Source of the DNA: Bacteroidales bacterium
GTDB taxonomy: Bacteria; Bacteroidota; Bacteroidia; Bacteroidales; UBA932
Direction of reading: 5' to 3'
DNA length: 64,000 nt
Assembly (NCBI GenBank): GCA_017469845.1
Contig: JAFUFP010000050.1
Span: forward strand, 28,455-92,454
Translations under genes and position numbers: made by a program
Part shown: positions 53,503-63,005 of the stretch, in pieces
Position numbering within the stretch: position 1 is the stretch's first letter
Layout: every line of letters begins with the position of its first letter
Notes under the pieces: model-generated
The model's input: only the letters and a program-made list of their open reading frames with translations
What the model was told of the DNA's origin: nothing
Databases searched by the model: none

Positions 53503-53533
53503 CAAAGATAGTGTTTTTGAAGATAAAAGCCAA
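53503..53533 (-). promoter_or_regulatory. Promoter of the lpxC-lpxA operon
   Basis: Minus strand TTG (53531-53533), 20-base spacer, TATCTTTG (53503-53510). Leader about 50 bases. It shows that lpxC-lpxA is transcribed separately from lpxD. Confidence 0.75.
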
Positions 53534-53700
53534 TTCCGTGCCAACGCGCTGTCGGAGTATCCTTTATCCGGAGTTTCAGATCCCGGATAGCCACGCCTGG
53601 AGAGGGACAACTCATTCATCTGTTTTCCAGAGCATTGGCGTCCGTCATTCCTGTCAGGTTTTTTATTGCTGCGCCTTCTGTCCGCAAAACCGGAAGCCGA

Positions 53701-53730
53701 AAAAAGGACGCCCCTTAAAGGGACGTCCCG
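53701..53730 (-). terminator. Terminator after lpxD
   Basis: On the minus strand GGGACGTCCC/GGGGCGTCC stem-loop followed by TTTTTT. It separates lpxD from lpxC, which has its own promoter. The rest of 53534-53700 holds nothing I can identify. Confidence 0.72.
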
Positions 53731-53756
53731 TATCCGATGCGCTATGTTTCCATAGG

Positions 53757-54755
53757 CTATTCCTTGCCCTGCTTTTTGAAAATGGCGTAGCTGCGCATGT
53801 AGTTCTTGATCGGAAGTGAAGGTGAACCGAGGAGTGTCTGTCCGGGTTCCTTGATGTTTCCGATGACTCCCGCCTGGGCACCGATCGTGGTATTGTCGGC
53901 GATGGTGAGATGTCCGGCGATTCCGACCTGCCCGGCGAGGATGCAGTTCTTGCCGATCTTGGTCGATCCGGCGATTCCGCACTGGGCCGCCATGACGGTA
54001 TTGTCACCGATCTCGACGTTATGCGCTATCTGGCAGAGGTTGTCGATCTTCACTCCCTTTCCGATGATGGTGGATTCCATCTCGGCACGGTCTATCGTCG
54101 TGCAGGCGCCTATTTCGCAGTTGTCACCTATGATGACGTTACCGAGGTGCTCTATCTTCTCCCACGTTCCGTCAGGCTGGGGAGCGTTCCCGAAGCCGTC
54201 TGATCCGATCACGGCATTGGAGTGGATGATGACATTGTCACCGATAATCATTCCGGGATAGATGCTCACGCCGGGATAGATGAGGCAATGTTTTCCGATT
54301 TTGGTGTTGTCGCCCACATACACGTTCTCGTAAATCTTGGTGTAGTCCCCTATCTCGGCATGGTGTCCAACATAGGAATGGCTTCCAAGATATACCTTCT
54401 TGCCGAATTTCGTAGTGAGGAACCACGAAGAACGGAAACCGCGGTGACGGCGGTCGGTACGCCTCTGCGTAGAGACGTACTTGAGCAGATCGGCAAGCGA
54501 AGAATAGGCGTTTTCAACCCTTATCAGAGTCGGGGTGACCGGCTGTTTGGGTTCGAAATCCTTGTTCACCAGAAGTGCGCTGGCCTTGCACGTATACACG
54601 TACTGCTCGTATTTGGGATTGGCGTAAAAACAAAGATGACCGGGTTTGCCGTGTTCGATCTTGGCGAAATCCGTCACCTTCACATCGGGATCACCTTCAA
54701 CGGTTCCCTTCAGTATCTTGGCCAGCTGTTTGGCCGTGTATTCCATCTTGGGCAT
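53757..54755 (-). CDS. lpxD: UDP-3-O-acylglucosamine N-acyltransferase
   Basis: 332 residues. The N-terminal uridine-binding domain ([35 protein letters not shown]) is followed by hexapeptide repeats ([35 protein letters not shown]) and the catalytic His245 in [11 protein letters not shown]. It adds the second acyl chain in lipid A synthesis. It lies in tandem with lpxC and lpxA on the same strand but is isolated by a terminator and a separate promoter for lpxC. Confidence 0.95.
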   Translation of the reverse strand: MPKMEYTAKQLAKILKGTVEGDPDVKVTDFAKIEHGKPGHLCFYANPKYEQYVYTCKASALLVNKDFEPKQPVTPTLIRVENAYSSLADLLKYVSTQRRTDRRHRGFRSSWFLTTKFGKKVYLGSHSYVGHHAEIGDYTKIYENVYVGDNTKIGKHCLIYPGVSIYPGMIIGDNVIIHSNAVIGSDGFGNAPQPDGTWEKIEHLGNVIIGDNCEIGACTTIDRAEMESTIIGKGVKIDNLCQIAHNVEIGDNTVMAAQCGIAGSTKIGKNCILAGQVGIAGHLTIADNTTIGAQAGVIGNIKEPGQTLLGSPSLPIKNYMRSYAIFKKQGKE

Positions 54756-54915
54756 AATTCTAATGCAAATAGGGGAAATCCGGCGATAAAAAGGAAATCA
54801 CCGGAACGGGACGGCAAAGTTACTGCTTTTTCCGGCAAATAGGAAAAGAACGCCCCAAAATGACATCATTTTCGCCTCCGACAACAGATTTTTTCCGAAA
54901 TCAAATAATATTCAC

Positions 54916-54923
54916 TATATTTG
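54916..54923 (+). promoter_or_regulatory. -7 promoter element of the rimP-nusA-infB operon
   Basis: TATATTTG, a perfect consensus. The predicted transcription start near 54930 leaves about 118 bases of leader before the rimP ATG at 55048. The usual TTG partner is not obvious. Confidence 0.6.
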
Positions 54924-54929
54924 CAGCCG

Positions 54930-54971
54930 TGAAAGAGATAGGGGACGAGGAAGTCTCCTATCTTTCATTTT
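54930..54971 (+). promoter_or_regulatory. Leader hairpin 1 upstream of rimP (attenuator-like)
   Basis: GAAAG(AG)ATAGGGGAC pairs with GTCTCCTATCTTTC (14 pairs, one 2-base bulge, one G-U), followed by ATTTT. It lies right at the start of the transcript. The form and weak T run suggest an attenuator or an mRNA-stabilising element for the operon. Confidence 0.5.
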
Positions 54972-54974
54972 AGT

Positions 54975-55020
54975 ATGGCGCCGTCAAGGCTTCCGGGAAA
55001 CCGGTACTTCCCTCCGGCGC
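54975..55020 (+). promoter_or_regulatory. Leader hairpin 2 upstream of rimP
   Basis: GGCGCCG at 54975-54982 pairs with CGGCGC just before 55021, with CCGG pairing inside. It ends 27 bases before the likely rimP start and directly abuts an alternative ATG at 55021, so it could control start selection or access of ribosomes. Confidence 0.4.
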
Positions 55021-55047
55021 ATGGTGACAGCGACAATATTTTTGGAA

Positions 55048-55518
55048 ATGCTTGATTCCGCTCTCATAAAGGATAAAATCCAGGAAGTGATCTCTTCGAG
55101 AGGATGCTTCCTCGTTGACGTTGAAGTGAGTCGCGACAACGACGTGACCATTACCATCGAATCCGCCGAAGGCACTGTCCAGATGGATGACTGCGTGGCC
55201 GTAGACAAAGTCTTCCACGAGATCTTCAACCAGGACGAGGAGGACTATTCCCTCACGGTGACTTCCGCGGGCCTTGACATGCCCTTCAAAGTTCCTGGAC
55301 AGTACGAGAAGGCTCTCGGCAGCGACGTCGAGGTGAAATTCAAGGGCGGCAAGAAACTCATCGCCACCCTTACGGCCTACGACGGTGAAAGCATCACCCT
55401 CCGTTTCAACGCAAAGGAAAGTGTCGAGGGAAGCAAGAAAAAAGCCCTTGTCGAACACAAGGACACATTCCCCCTCGCCGAGATAAATTCAGTGATGCCG
55501 CACATCACTTTCGAGTAG
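55048..55518 (+). CDS. rimP: Ribosome maturation factor RimP
   Basis: 156 residues from the ATG at 55048; starting at 55021 would add nine residues of poor fit. The N-terminal domain is IKDKIQEVISSRGCFLVDVEVSRDND with the conserved SAGLDMPFKVPGQYEKALGSDVEV middle and the Sm-like C-domain LTAYDGESITLRF. It binds the 30S subunit late in its assembly. First gene of the operon with nusA and infB. Confidence 0.93.
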   Translation: MLDSALIKDKIQEVISSRGCFLVDVEVSRDNDVTITIESAEGTVQMDDCVAVDKVFHEIFNQDEEDYSLTVTSAGLDMPFKVPGQYEKALGSDVEVKFKGGKKLIATLTAYDGESITLRFNAKESVEGSKKKALVEHKDTFPLAEINSVMPHITFE

Positions 55519-55569
55519 GACAAAAAGAAGGATAAACAACATTCGTGACAAAAAATATAATAAATAAAA

Positions 55570-56835
55570 ATGGCAACAGAAGAGAAAATCGATCTCAAGA
55601 CCGCGTTCGCGCTTTTCAAGGACGAGAAGCACATTGACAGACCGGTCATGATGGGAGTCCTCCGTGACGTTTTCAACACCCAGCTGACAAAGACATTCGG
55701 TTCAGCTGACAACTTCGACGTGATCATCAACGTCGACAAGGGAGACTGTGAAATTTACCAGAACCTTGAAGTTGTCGAGGAAGTAGAGAACCCCAACACG
55801 CAGATTTCACTGGAGAAGCTCCAGGAGATGGGAGAGGACGACTACGAACTCGGTGAGACATTCACCCGCAAGGTGGAACTCAAGGACTTCGGACGCAGGG
55901 GTATCCTCAATATCCGTCAGAACCTCCAGGGAAGAATCATGGATATCGAGAAAGCCAACCTCTACAACAAATACACCGAGAAGGTCGGTCAGCTCTTCAC
56001 CGGAGAAATCTACCAGACCTGGTCTAAGGAAGTTCTCATCCTCGACGAGGAGGGCAACGAGCTCCGTCTCCCCAAGAGCGAGCAGATTCCCGGAGAACAC
56101 TTCAAGAAGAACGACACCGTGAGGGCCATCATCAAGAGCGTGGAGATGAAGAACAACACCACTCCCTACATCGTACTCTCAAGGACTTCGAACGAGTTCC
56201 TGATGAAGCTCTTCGAGCAGGAAGTTCCCGAAATCTACGACGGCCTCATCACCATCAAGAAGGTTGTCCGCGTCCCCGGAGAGAGGGCCAAGGTCGCAGT
56301 CGAATCCTATGACGACAGGATCGACCCCATCGGAGCCTGCATCGGTGTGAAAGGTTCCAGGATCATGGGTATCGTCAGGGAACTCCGCAACGAGAACATC
56401 GACGTCCTCCAGTGGACTTCCAACACCCAGCTCCTCATCCAGAGGGCTCTGAATCCCGCCAAGATCTCATCCATCGACCTGGGAACATCCCCCGAGGACA
56501 AGATCAAGGTGTTCATGCTTCCCGAGGAAGTGAAGAAGGGTATCGGCAAGGGCGGATGCAACATCAGGCTCGCCAGCCTTCTCGTCGGCAGGGAAATCGA
56601 AGTATGGCGTGAAGTTCCCAAGGCCGAGAACGATGACGACGAGGAAGACGTTCTCCTCAGCGAGTTCACCAACGAAATCGAACCCTGGATCATCGAAAGG
56701 CTCCAGTCGATCGGTTGCGACACCGCCAAGAGCGTGCTCGCCCTTGATCCCCAGGACATCGCCAACAGGGCCGATCTCGAGGACGAGACCGTCGACGAGG
56801 TCATGGATATCCTGAGGGCCGAGTTCGAGGAGTAG
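55570..56835 (+). CDS. nusA: Transcription termination/antitermination protein NusA
   Basis: 421 residues. N-terminal RNA-polymerase-binding domain (about 1-130), S1 domain (about 135-200, GEIYQTWSKEVLI), then two KH domains (VPGERAKVAVESYDDRIDPIGACIGVKGSRI and GKGGCNIRLASLLVGREIEVW), and a short C-terminal helix-hairpin-helix region ending RAEFEE. It modulates pausing, termination and rRNA antitermination. It follows rimP by 51 bases and precedes infB. Confidence 0.96.
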   Translation: MATEEKIDLKTAFALFKDEKHIDRPVMMGVLRDVFNTQLTKTFGSADNFDVIINVDKGDCEIYQNLEVVEEVENPNTQISLEKLQEMGEDDYELGETFTRKVELKDFGRRGILNIRQNLQGRIMDIEKANLYNKYTEKVGQLFTGEIYQTWSKEVLILDEEGNELRLPKSEQIPGEHFKKNDTVRAIIKSVEMKNNTTPYIVLSRTSNEFLMKLFEQEVPEIYDGLITIKKVVRVPGERAKVAVESYDDRIDPIGACIGVKGSRIMGIVRELRNENIDVLQWTSNTQLLIQRALNPAKISSIDLGTSPEDKIKVFMLPEEVKKGIGKGGCNIRLASLLVGREIEVWREVPKAENDDDEEDVLLSEFTNEIEPWIIERLQSIGCDTAKSVLALDPQDIANRADLEDETVDEVMDILRAEFEE

Positions 56836-56839
56836 TTTC

Positions 56840-56898
56840 CCGGGGAGACATCCCCCTGTCCCCGGACGGGGAACGGGGCCGGTGGAAGACCGGATTTT
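56840..56898 (+). promoter_or_regulatory. Cluster of short hairpins between nusA and infB
   Basis: Three tight G+C-rich hairpins follow each other: GGGGA/TCCCC, CCCCG/CGGGG and CCGGT/ACCGG, the last followed by ATTTTT. They occupy nearly all of the 89-base gap and may partly terminate or process the message. Confidence 0.45.
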
Positions 56899-56924
56899 TG
56901 AAGAAAACAATTTAAGGGGTTAAT

Positions 56925-59816
56925 ATGGCAGAAATCAGAATAAACAAACTAACCAAGAGGTTCAATATCGGACTGCAGACACTCGTGGACTTTCTCAACA
57001 GCCAGGGTGCCGAGCTCGACATGAACCCTAACCAGAAAATTTCCGAAGAATACGTACCTCTTCTCGAAAAGAAATTCGGTGAAGACCTCAAGGCAGCCCA
57101 GGAGGCGAACCAGAAGGCCATCACCATGAAGGCCATAATCGAGAAGAACAACCGCCGCCCCGGTGACGACGGTGAAGATGAGGAGTACGAAGCCGAAAAG
57201 GAGACGATCATCAAGACCAACACCCTCACATCTGGCCCCGCACCCAAGGAAGAAGCTCCGACAGAAGAGTCCGCTCCCCAGTGGGATGACGACGACATGG
57301 ACGACGAGCCCTTCGACGAGAGCGAGATAGAGGAAGCCGAAAGGCAGGCCCGTCTCGAAGCGGAAGAAAGGGAAAGGAAGGAGCGCGAAGAACGCGAACA
57401 GCGTGAGGCGGCCCAAAGGGCAGCAGCTGAAGAGGCTGCAAGGAAGGCGGCGGAAGAAGCTGCCGCAAAGAGCGAACCCGCGACCGAACCCGCCCCCGCT
57501 CCGGAAGAAGAGCCCGTCAAGAAAGAATCCCACGCCGAGGAGAAACCCGCTGAGAGTGCACCTGTCAAAGAAGAGCCCAAGACCGCTCCAACCCCTTCGG
57601 TCGGAAAGGGCGAAAAAGAACAGGACGCTCCCGGTGGACTCAAGATCGTCGGAAAGGTTGACCTCTCCCAGTTCGAACCTCCGAAGAAGAAGAAAAAGAG
57701 GGAAAGGATTTCCAAGGAAGGAAGCCAGAAGGTTGACGTGAACAAGGTCGACGCTTCAGACTCGAAGAAGGGAAAGAAGGACAAGGACAAAGACAGGAAC
57801 GGACAGGGCAAGAACGGCCAGCAGAACGCCAAGGACGGCGGAAAGCGCAAACGTGACCGCGACCGTTTCAAACCCCAGATGACGGAGGCCGAGGAGGAAG
57901 AGATGCAGAAGGAAATCCAGAAGCAGGTCAAAGAGACCTACGCCAGGATGAACGAAAGCAAGAAGAGCAACTTCGGAGCCAAGTACCGCAAGGAAAAGAG
58001 GGAAGCCGCCGCCAACAAGATGATGGAGGAGCAGATGGAGGAGATGGAGGAGAAGAAGGTCCTCAAAGTGACCGAATTCGTCACCGTCAACGACCTCGCC
58101 ACCCTCATGAACAACACTCCCGTCAACAAGGTCATCACGGCCTGCTTCAACTTGGGTCTCATGGTGTCCATCAACCAGAGGCTCGACGCCGAAGCTCTGG
58201 TCCTAGTCGCGGAAGAGTTCGGATACAAGGTTGAATTCGTCACAGCGGAACTCACCCAGGAAATAGACCAGGAGAATGAAATCGAGGAGTCCGAGGACGA
58301 TCTCGTCGAAAGACCTCCAGTGATCACTGTCATGGGACACGTCGACCACGGTAAGACTTCCCTCCTCGACTACATAAGGAAGACCAACGTCATCGCCGGA
58401 GAGGCCGGAGGTATCACCCAGCACATCGGTGCATATCACGTGGAACTCCCCGACGGAAGGAAGATAACCTTCCTCGATACCCCTGGACACGAGGCCTTCA
58501 CCGCCATGAGGGCGAGGGGTGCGCAGCTCACCGACCTGGCGATCATCATCATCGCAGCCGATGACGCCGTGATGCCCCAGACAGTTGAGGCTATCAACCA
58601 CGCACAGGCCGCTGGAGTCCCGATGGTATTCGCGATCAACAAGATAGACAAGCCCGGCGCTCAGCCCGAGAAGATCTACCAGCAGCTCGCCCAGATGAAC
58701 ATCCTCACCGAGGCATGGGGAGGAAAATACCAGTGCCAGGAGATCTCAGCGAAGAAGGGAATCAATGTCGACAAACTCCTCGAGAAAGTTCTTCTCGAGA
58801 CCGACATGATGGAACTCAAGGCCAATCCCAAGCGTTTGGGAACAGGTGCCGTCATAGAGTCCTCCCTCGACAAGGGTAGAGGATATCTCGCCACCATCCT
58901 CGTCCAAAACGGAACAGTCCACAAGGGCGACATGATGATCAGCGGAAGCTATTACGGAAGGGTCAAGTCGATGTTCAACGAAAGAGGTCAGCTCATCAAG
59001 GAAGCCGGTCCTTCCACTCCCGTATCCATCCTCGGTCTGAACGGTGCACCTTCAGCGGGTGAGAAGTTCAACATCATGACCGACGAAAGGGAGGCCAAGG
59101 CCATCGCCAACAAGAGGGAGCAGCTTCTCCGTATCCAGGGCATCAAGACCCAGAAGCACATGACCCTCGAGGAAATCGGACGAAGGATCGCCATCGGAAA
59201 CTTCAAGGAACTCAACGTCATCGTCAAGGGAGACGTGGACGGATCAGTCGAGGCTCTCTCCGATTCACTCATCAAGCTCTCCACCGAGGAGATCCACGTC
59301 AATGTCATCCACAAGGCCGTGGGTGCCATCTCCGAATCCGATATCATGCTGGCCACCGCTTCGGACGCCATCATCATCGGCTTCCAGGTAAGGCCTTCAG
59401 CTGACGCCAGGAACCTCGCGGAGAAGGAAGGAATCGAGATCAGGCTCTACTCCATCATTTACGACGCCATCAACGAAGTCAAGGACGGTATCGAGGGTAT
59501 GCTCGAGCCCGAGAAGAAGGAGGAAGTCACTTCGACCGCCGTTGTCAAACAGACCTTCAGAATCTCCAAGGTGGGAACCATCGCGGGATGTCTCATCAAG
59601 GAGGGCAAGATGACCAAGTCTTCGAAGGTCCGCCTCATCCGCGACGGTATCGTCATCTACACCGGAGACCTCTCCTCACTGAAGAGAGGCAAGGACGACG
59701 CCAAGGAAGTCCCCGCCGGAATGGAATGCGGTATCGGCATCGAGAACTACAACGACATCAAGGAAGGCGACGTTATCGAGGCTTTCCAGATCATAGAAAT
59801 CAAGAGGACACTCTAA
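56925..59816 (+). CDS. infB: Translation initiation factor IF-2
   Basis: 963 residues. The N-domain ([20 protein letters not shown]) is followed by a long lysine-, glutamate- and proline-rich linker (about 70-340) and the IF2 G domain. The G1 loop is GHVDHGKT at 471-478, then DTPGHEAF, and NKIDKPGA for guanine specificity. Domains II-IV follow with [16 protein letters not shown]. It delivers initiator tRNA to the ribosome with GTP. Length is normal for Bacteroidetes. Strong terminator downstream. Confidence 0.97.
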   Translation: MAEIRINKLTKRFNIGLQTLVDFLNSQGAELDMNPNQKISEEYVPLLEKKFGEDLKAAQEANQKAITMKAIIEKNNRRPGDDGEDEEYEAEKETIIKTNTLTSGPAPKEEAPTEESAPQWDDDDMDDEPFDESEIEEAERQARLEAEERERKEREEREQREAAQRAAAEEAARKAAEEAAAKSEPATEPAPAPEEEPVKKESHAEEKPAESAPVKEEPKTAPTPSVGKGEKEQDAPGGLKIVGKVDLSQFEPPKKKKKRERISKEGSQKVDVNKVDASDSKKGKKDKDKDRNGQGKNGQQNAKDGGKRKRDRDRFKPQMTEAEEEEMQKEIQKQVKETYARMNESKKSNFGAKYRKEKREAAANKMMEEQMEEMEEKKVLKVTEFVTVNDLATLMNNTPVNKVITACFNLGLMVSINQRLDAEALVLVAEEFGYKVEFVTAELTQEIDQENEIEESEDDLVERPPVITVMGHVDHGKTSLLDYIRKTNVIAGEAGGITQHIGAYHVELPDGRKITFLDTPGHEAFTAMRARGAQLTDLAIIIIAADDAVMPQTVEAINHAQAAGVPMVFAINKIDKPGAQPEKIYQQLAQMNILTEAWGGKYQCQEISAKKGINVDKLLEKVLLETDMMELKANPKRLGTGAVIESSLDKGRGYLATILVQNGTVHKGDMMISGSYYGRVKSMFNERGQLIKEAGPSTPVSILGLNGAPSAGEKFNIMTDEREAKAIANKREQLLRIQGIKTQKHMTLEEIGRRIAIGNFKELNVIVKGDVDGSVEALSDSLIKLSTEEIHVNVIHKAVGAISESDIMLATASDAIIIGFQVRPSADARNLAEKEGIEIRLYSIIYDAINEVKDGIEGMLEPEKKEEVTSTAVVKQTFRISKVGTIAGCLIKEGKMTKSSKVRLIRDGIVIYTGDLSSLKRGKDDAKEVPAGMECGIGIENYNDIKEGDVIEAFQIIEIKRTL

Positions 59817-59835
59817 CGGGGTCCCCGCTGTTCCA

Positions 59836-59869
59836 AAAGGAATCCGCCCGGAAATGGGCGGATTCTTTT
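59836..59869 (+). terminator. Terminator of the rimP-nusA-infB operon
   Basis: GAATCCGCCC pairs perfectly with GGGCGGATTC and ends TTTT. Confidence 0.88.
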
Positions 59870-59966
59870 GCTTTCATCCGAAAAAAGTCACTAACTTGCG
59901 CAAGGATCGGGGATTTTACGGTTTACCGGATGTAACACCCCGCAAAGCCACAAAAAGCCTACGCAT

Positions 59967-60446
59967 ATGAAACACGTAACCATTTTCGCAGCTCTTGCAG
60001 CCCTCCTCCTTATGGCCGGCTGCGGTAAAGATTCCGATATTTCCGGTTCACTCGAGTTCAAACACTCCGGCTGCGCCGCGGACACAAAGGGCCTCTCTTC
60101 CGGTGAACCGCCTTTTCTGTACCTGCGCTATACCCCTTCGGGTCTGGCGATAACAAGGACAAACGCCCAATTCTCCTGCATAATCAAAGAGCATCCCGAA
60201 GCGATCGTTTGCGAAGTTTCCGTTGAGGGAGATGACATCTATTACAGCGTCCACGAATGGGACGGTCCTGTGGCGAACTGCATCTGCGACGTCGAAGCAC
60301 TCTCTTCCACCGTCACGGGGCTCAAAACCGGAAAAGAATATGTCCTCCACTACATCTGTGAAGAGGAGTTCATCCCGATCAGTGTTCCTTTCAATGAATC
60401 GCTGAACCTGAAATTGGACCTGAGGGACTATTCCAATTTCCGATAG
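59967..60446 (+). CDS. Small lipoprotein, function unknown
   Basis: 159 residues. Signal peptide with lipobox MAGC (Cys19). A conserved-looking pattern near the end (ANCICDVEALSSTVTGL, then TGKEYVLHYICE) is shared with many small Bacteroidales lipoproteins that have no assigned function, as far as I recall. All beta by appearance. Monocistronic with its own terminator. Confidence 0.65.
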   Translation: MKHVTIFAALAALLLMAGCGKDSDISGSLEFKHSGCAADTKGLSSGEPPFLYLRYTPSGLAITRTNAQFSCIIKEHPEAIVCEVSVEGDDIYYSVHEWDGPVANCICDVEALSSTVTGLKTGKEYVLHYICEEEFIPISVPFNESLNLKLDLRDYSNFR

Positions 60447-60473
60447 GATGTCCTGAAGAATACTACGAACTGA

Positions 60474-60510
60474 AAGAAGCCGTGCACAAAAATCCGTGCG
60501 CGGCTTCTTT
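60474..60510. terminator. Bidirectional terminator
   Basis: AAGAAGCCG plus GCAC pair with GTGC and CGGCTTCTTT around a short A-rich loop. It lies between the small lipoprotein and the end of the DoxX-like gene. Confidence 0.72.
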
Positions 60511-60535
60511 CGTATCACCTATCGGTGCAGTCCCT

Positions 60536-61759
60536 CTATATCAGGAACATTATCGCCAGAGTGTAAAGGAAGAAAGCCTGGAAAGTGAGTCTTCCCTTGG
60601 AACTTGCGGACAGCATGGCATCCGTCGAATCCTTCCTCATGAGTTTGCCCAGTTCCGAACTTCCGGGAAGATTGCGTCTTCCCCATTTCTCTATGAGATT
60701 CCCGTCATTGAAATATGTCGCACCGCCGTTGGAGCGGTTCAGGGAAACAAGGGTCTTGTAATCGGCGCTGTATGCGCAAGCCCCCAACGTGATGCGGTCC
60801 TGCATCTCCAGTCCTTCGGGAAGAGGGAGAGTACCGGGAGACATCGCCACCAGAAGAAGAGGCTGGAAGCCTTCCGTTGCCGCATCCTGGAGAGTGGATG
60901 AAATCTTCTTCCACTTCGTGATTCCGAGAGATGAAGGTTCATATACCGACACTGCGAGGACCATGGGACCTGCGGCCAACGAGTCCACGTAATTCCCTTC
61001 CGAATCCCTTATCGCAAGTTCCGGGAAATCCGTCTCGAATATATTGTCCTCCACTTCCATCATCTCGCTCCGGACGAATGTCCATGTCGAATCCGGCAGA
61101 CGGTCCAGGGTGAACGTTCCCTCCTGACCGTTCTTCTCGTAAATGTAAGTGGCGACCCAATTACCCTCATCTTCTATGAGCTCATCGGCCGAAGCGGCTT
61201 TGAGTCTGGAGGAAAGGTTGAACGGGGTATAATCCATCAATGGGATGTACAGAAGGGAGTAGATCATCAGGGCGACGGTGGAAACACCCACAATGCAGAA
61301 TGGGATGTACTTGCGGTTCTTGTTCTTCCCGAACTCCTTGAACGGGATGAAAGCCACAGCCGCCAATGCCAGAAGGACGATGTTCTTGAGGAACGTCTGC
61401 CCGTGGGTCAGATGGACGACCTCACCGAAGCACCCGCAATCCATCTGGGGATTGAATATCCACAGGATGAATGTCACCAACGTGAAGAATCCGATCATGG
61501 CGGCGGCCGAGACGGCAGCATAGAATCTGTAGACACCGGTGACCAGCGCCGCTCCGGTCAATGCTTCCAAAAGGGCCAGAAAGAGGGCTATCGGCATCGA
61601 AAGCCCCTTCAGAAAACCCATGTGGAAGAAATTCAGATACTCGTCGACGACAAGCTTCGCTCCCACCGGGTCCATCAGTTTGAAGACCCCGGCCACAAAA
61701 AACACCAGTCCTATTATGACGGCGGCAAGGCGGCGGATTCTGTAGTGGTACTTTTTCAT
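60536..61759 (-). CDS. DoxX/MauE-like membrane protein with thioredoxin-like C-terminus
   Basis: 407 residues. The first half has four or five membrane helices with the DoxX start AAVIIGLVFFVAGVFKLMDPVGAK and the MauE-type redox motif DCGCFGE (Cys107, Cys109). The second half is periplasmic: WKKISSTLQDAATEGFQPLLLVA and TYFNDGNLIEKWGRR have the look of a thioredoxin fold, but no CxxC pair is visible. A role in disulfide or quinone redox chemistry is inferred from the family. Last gene of the ridA-tmk-doxX run. Confidence 0.78.
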   Translation of the reverse strand: MKKYHYRIRRLAAVIIGLVFFVAGVFKLMDPVGAKLVVDEYLNFFHMGFLKGLSMPIALFLALLEALTGAALVTGVYRFYAAVSAAAMIGFFTLVTFILWIFNPQMDCGCFGEVVHLTHGQTFLKNIVLLALAAVAFIPFKEFGKNKNRKYIPFCIVGVSTVALMIYSLLYIPLMDYTPFNLSSRLKAASADELIEDEGNWVATYIYEKNGQEGTFTLDRLPDSTWTFVRSEMMEVEDNIFETDFPELAIRDSEGNYVDSLAAGPMVLAVSVYEPSSLGITKWKKISSTLQDAATEGFQPLLLVAMSPGTLPLPEGLEMQDRITLGACAYSADYKTLVSLNRSNGGATYFNDGNLIEKWGRRNLPGSSELGKLMRKDSTDAMLSASSKGRLTFQAFFLYTLAIMFLI

Positions 61760-61769
61760 TTCGTAACAG

Positions 61770-62471
61770 TTATTCTTCTGACGTGGAGTTCATCGATTCG
61801 AGCACTACGTCCACGGCGGAACGTATCTTACGGAATATGTCCTTCGGTGGAAGCATCTCCCCGAATTCGTCCGAACAGTCTATCCTCATGAAAGAAGGGT
61901 CGACCTCACACTGCCTCAGGTACACGTCCCTCACCTTCTTCTGGAAAGAGATGTCAGCCTCATGGATATCGGACCCGCCTTCCAGATAATCCCTGTCATG
62001 TCCCTTTCTCGAGGCGGAAAGCCTCTTCTCGACAAAGCCGATCGGGACATCGAGGAAGATGTTGAGGTCAGGTACCGGAACATCGAAGTGACCGTACTCG
62101 GTCTCGAATATCCATTTGCGGAGTTCCTCCCTTTCTTCCGGATCACCGACCTTGGCGCACTGGTAAGCGATATTGGAATAGACGTACCTGTCCAGAAGAA
62201 CTATTCCACCTTCGTCAAGAGTTCTGCGTATTGAAGGCGCCGCACCATGGCGGTCTTCCGCATACAGGAGGGCGACCAGGGTGGGATGGACTTCGGAGAT
62301 CGAACCGAAATCCCCCCTTAGGAATCTGCTGATAAGGGATCCGTATACGGGTGCGTCGTATCTGGGAAAATGTATATATGAAAGATTCCCCCGCGAGGCG
62401 AGGTACTCCTTCAGCATGGCCACCTGGGTGGATTTCCCGGCGCCGTCCAGTCCTTCTACAACTATGAGCAT
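61770..62471 (-). CDS. tmk: Thymidylate kinase
   Basis: 233 residues. P-loop GLDGAGKST at about 7-15, the DR(Y/W)-type motif LLDRYVYSNIAYQ, and a C-terminal FRKIRSAVDVVLES. It phosphorylates dTMP to dTDP. It is somewhat longer than the E. coli enzyme, as in other Bacteroidetes. Two bases separate it from ridA and ten from the DoxX-like gene, so the three are one operon. Confidence 0.94.
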   Translation of the reverse strand: MLIVVEGLDGAGKSTQVAMLKEYLASRGNLSYIHFPRYDAPVYGSLISRFLRGDFGSISEVHPTLVALLYAEDRHGAAPSIRRTLDEGGIVLLDRYVYSNIAYQCAKVGDPEEREELRKWIFETEYGHFDVPVPDLNIFLDVPIGFVEKRLSASRKGHDRDYLEGGSDIHEADISFQKKVRDVYLRQCEVDPSFMRIDCSDEFGEMLPPKDIFRKIRSAVDVVLESMNSTSEE

Positions 62472-62473
62472 GG

Positions 62474-62896
62474 CTATTTCTCAGCGATGCACTCGATTTC
62501 GACAAGAGCGCCCTTGGGAAGAGCCTTGACGGCGAAAGCCGACCTTGCGGGATAAGGCGCCTTGAAAAACTCGGAATACACGCCGTTCATCGCTCCGAAA
62601 TCAGCTATGTCGGCAAGAAGGACAGTTGTCTTGACGACATTCGAAAGCGACAGTCCCTGGCTGGCGAGTATCGCCTGGACATTCAGAAGCGACTGACGTG
62701 TCTGAGCCTCGATGCCACCTTCGGGGAAAGCCCCTGTCGCAGGGTCGATGGGAAGCTGACCGGAAAGGAACACGAAACCTCCGACATGTGTGGTACCGTT
62801 TTCGTTCACTTCATTGAGATTGACAGTGCCGGCTTCAATGGCCTGGCTGTAAGGACCGATGGCTGCGGGAGCCTTGGGTGTGCTTATGCTCTTCAT
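62474..62896 (-). CDS. ridA: RidA family reactive intermediate deaminase
   Basis: 140 residues. The YjgF/YER057c fold is shown by APAAIGPYSQAIEAG at the start, GFVFLSGQLPIDPATG and the arginine-containing PYPARSAFAVKALPKGALVEIECIA motif at the end. It hydrolyses 2-aminoacrylate and related imines that damage PLP enzymes. First gene before tmk. Confidence 0.94.
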   Translation of the reverse strand: MKSISTPKAPAAIGPYSQAIEAGTVNLNEVNENGTTHVGGFVFLSGQLPIDPATGAFPEGGIEAQTRQSLLNVQAILASQGLSLSNVVKTTVLLADIADFGAMNGVYSEFFKAPYPARSAFAVKALPKGALVEIECIAEK

Positions 62897-62925
62897 TGCA
62901 AAAAACGTCTATGTGAAAATGAAAA

Positions 62926-62951
62926 TCCGGTCCCATGGAAGAGACCGGATG
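62926..62951 (-). terminator. Probable terminator after the M48 gene
   Basis: ATCCGGTC pairs perfectly with GACCGGAT around a 10-base loop, followed on the minus strand by TTTTCATTTT. A TATCTTCG box next to it (62952-62959) could be a promoter for ridA, but the hairpin would then lie in the leader. Confidence 0.55.
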
Positions 62952-63005
62952 CGAAGATAACAAATAATTGTCGAAAAGTCGATTGTTTCGGTATCGAGGA
63001 CGACA

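Noticed and set aside
54930..55020. A tRNA gene upstream of rimP as in enterobacteria
   Set aside because: The sequence folds into two simple hairpins and has no cloverleaf, T-loop consensus or CCA-like end.
57226..57931. Long minus-strand openings opposite infB
   Set aside because: They reflect the biased codons of the charged infB linker; infB itself has a full set of motifs.
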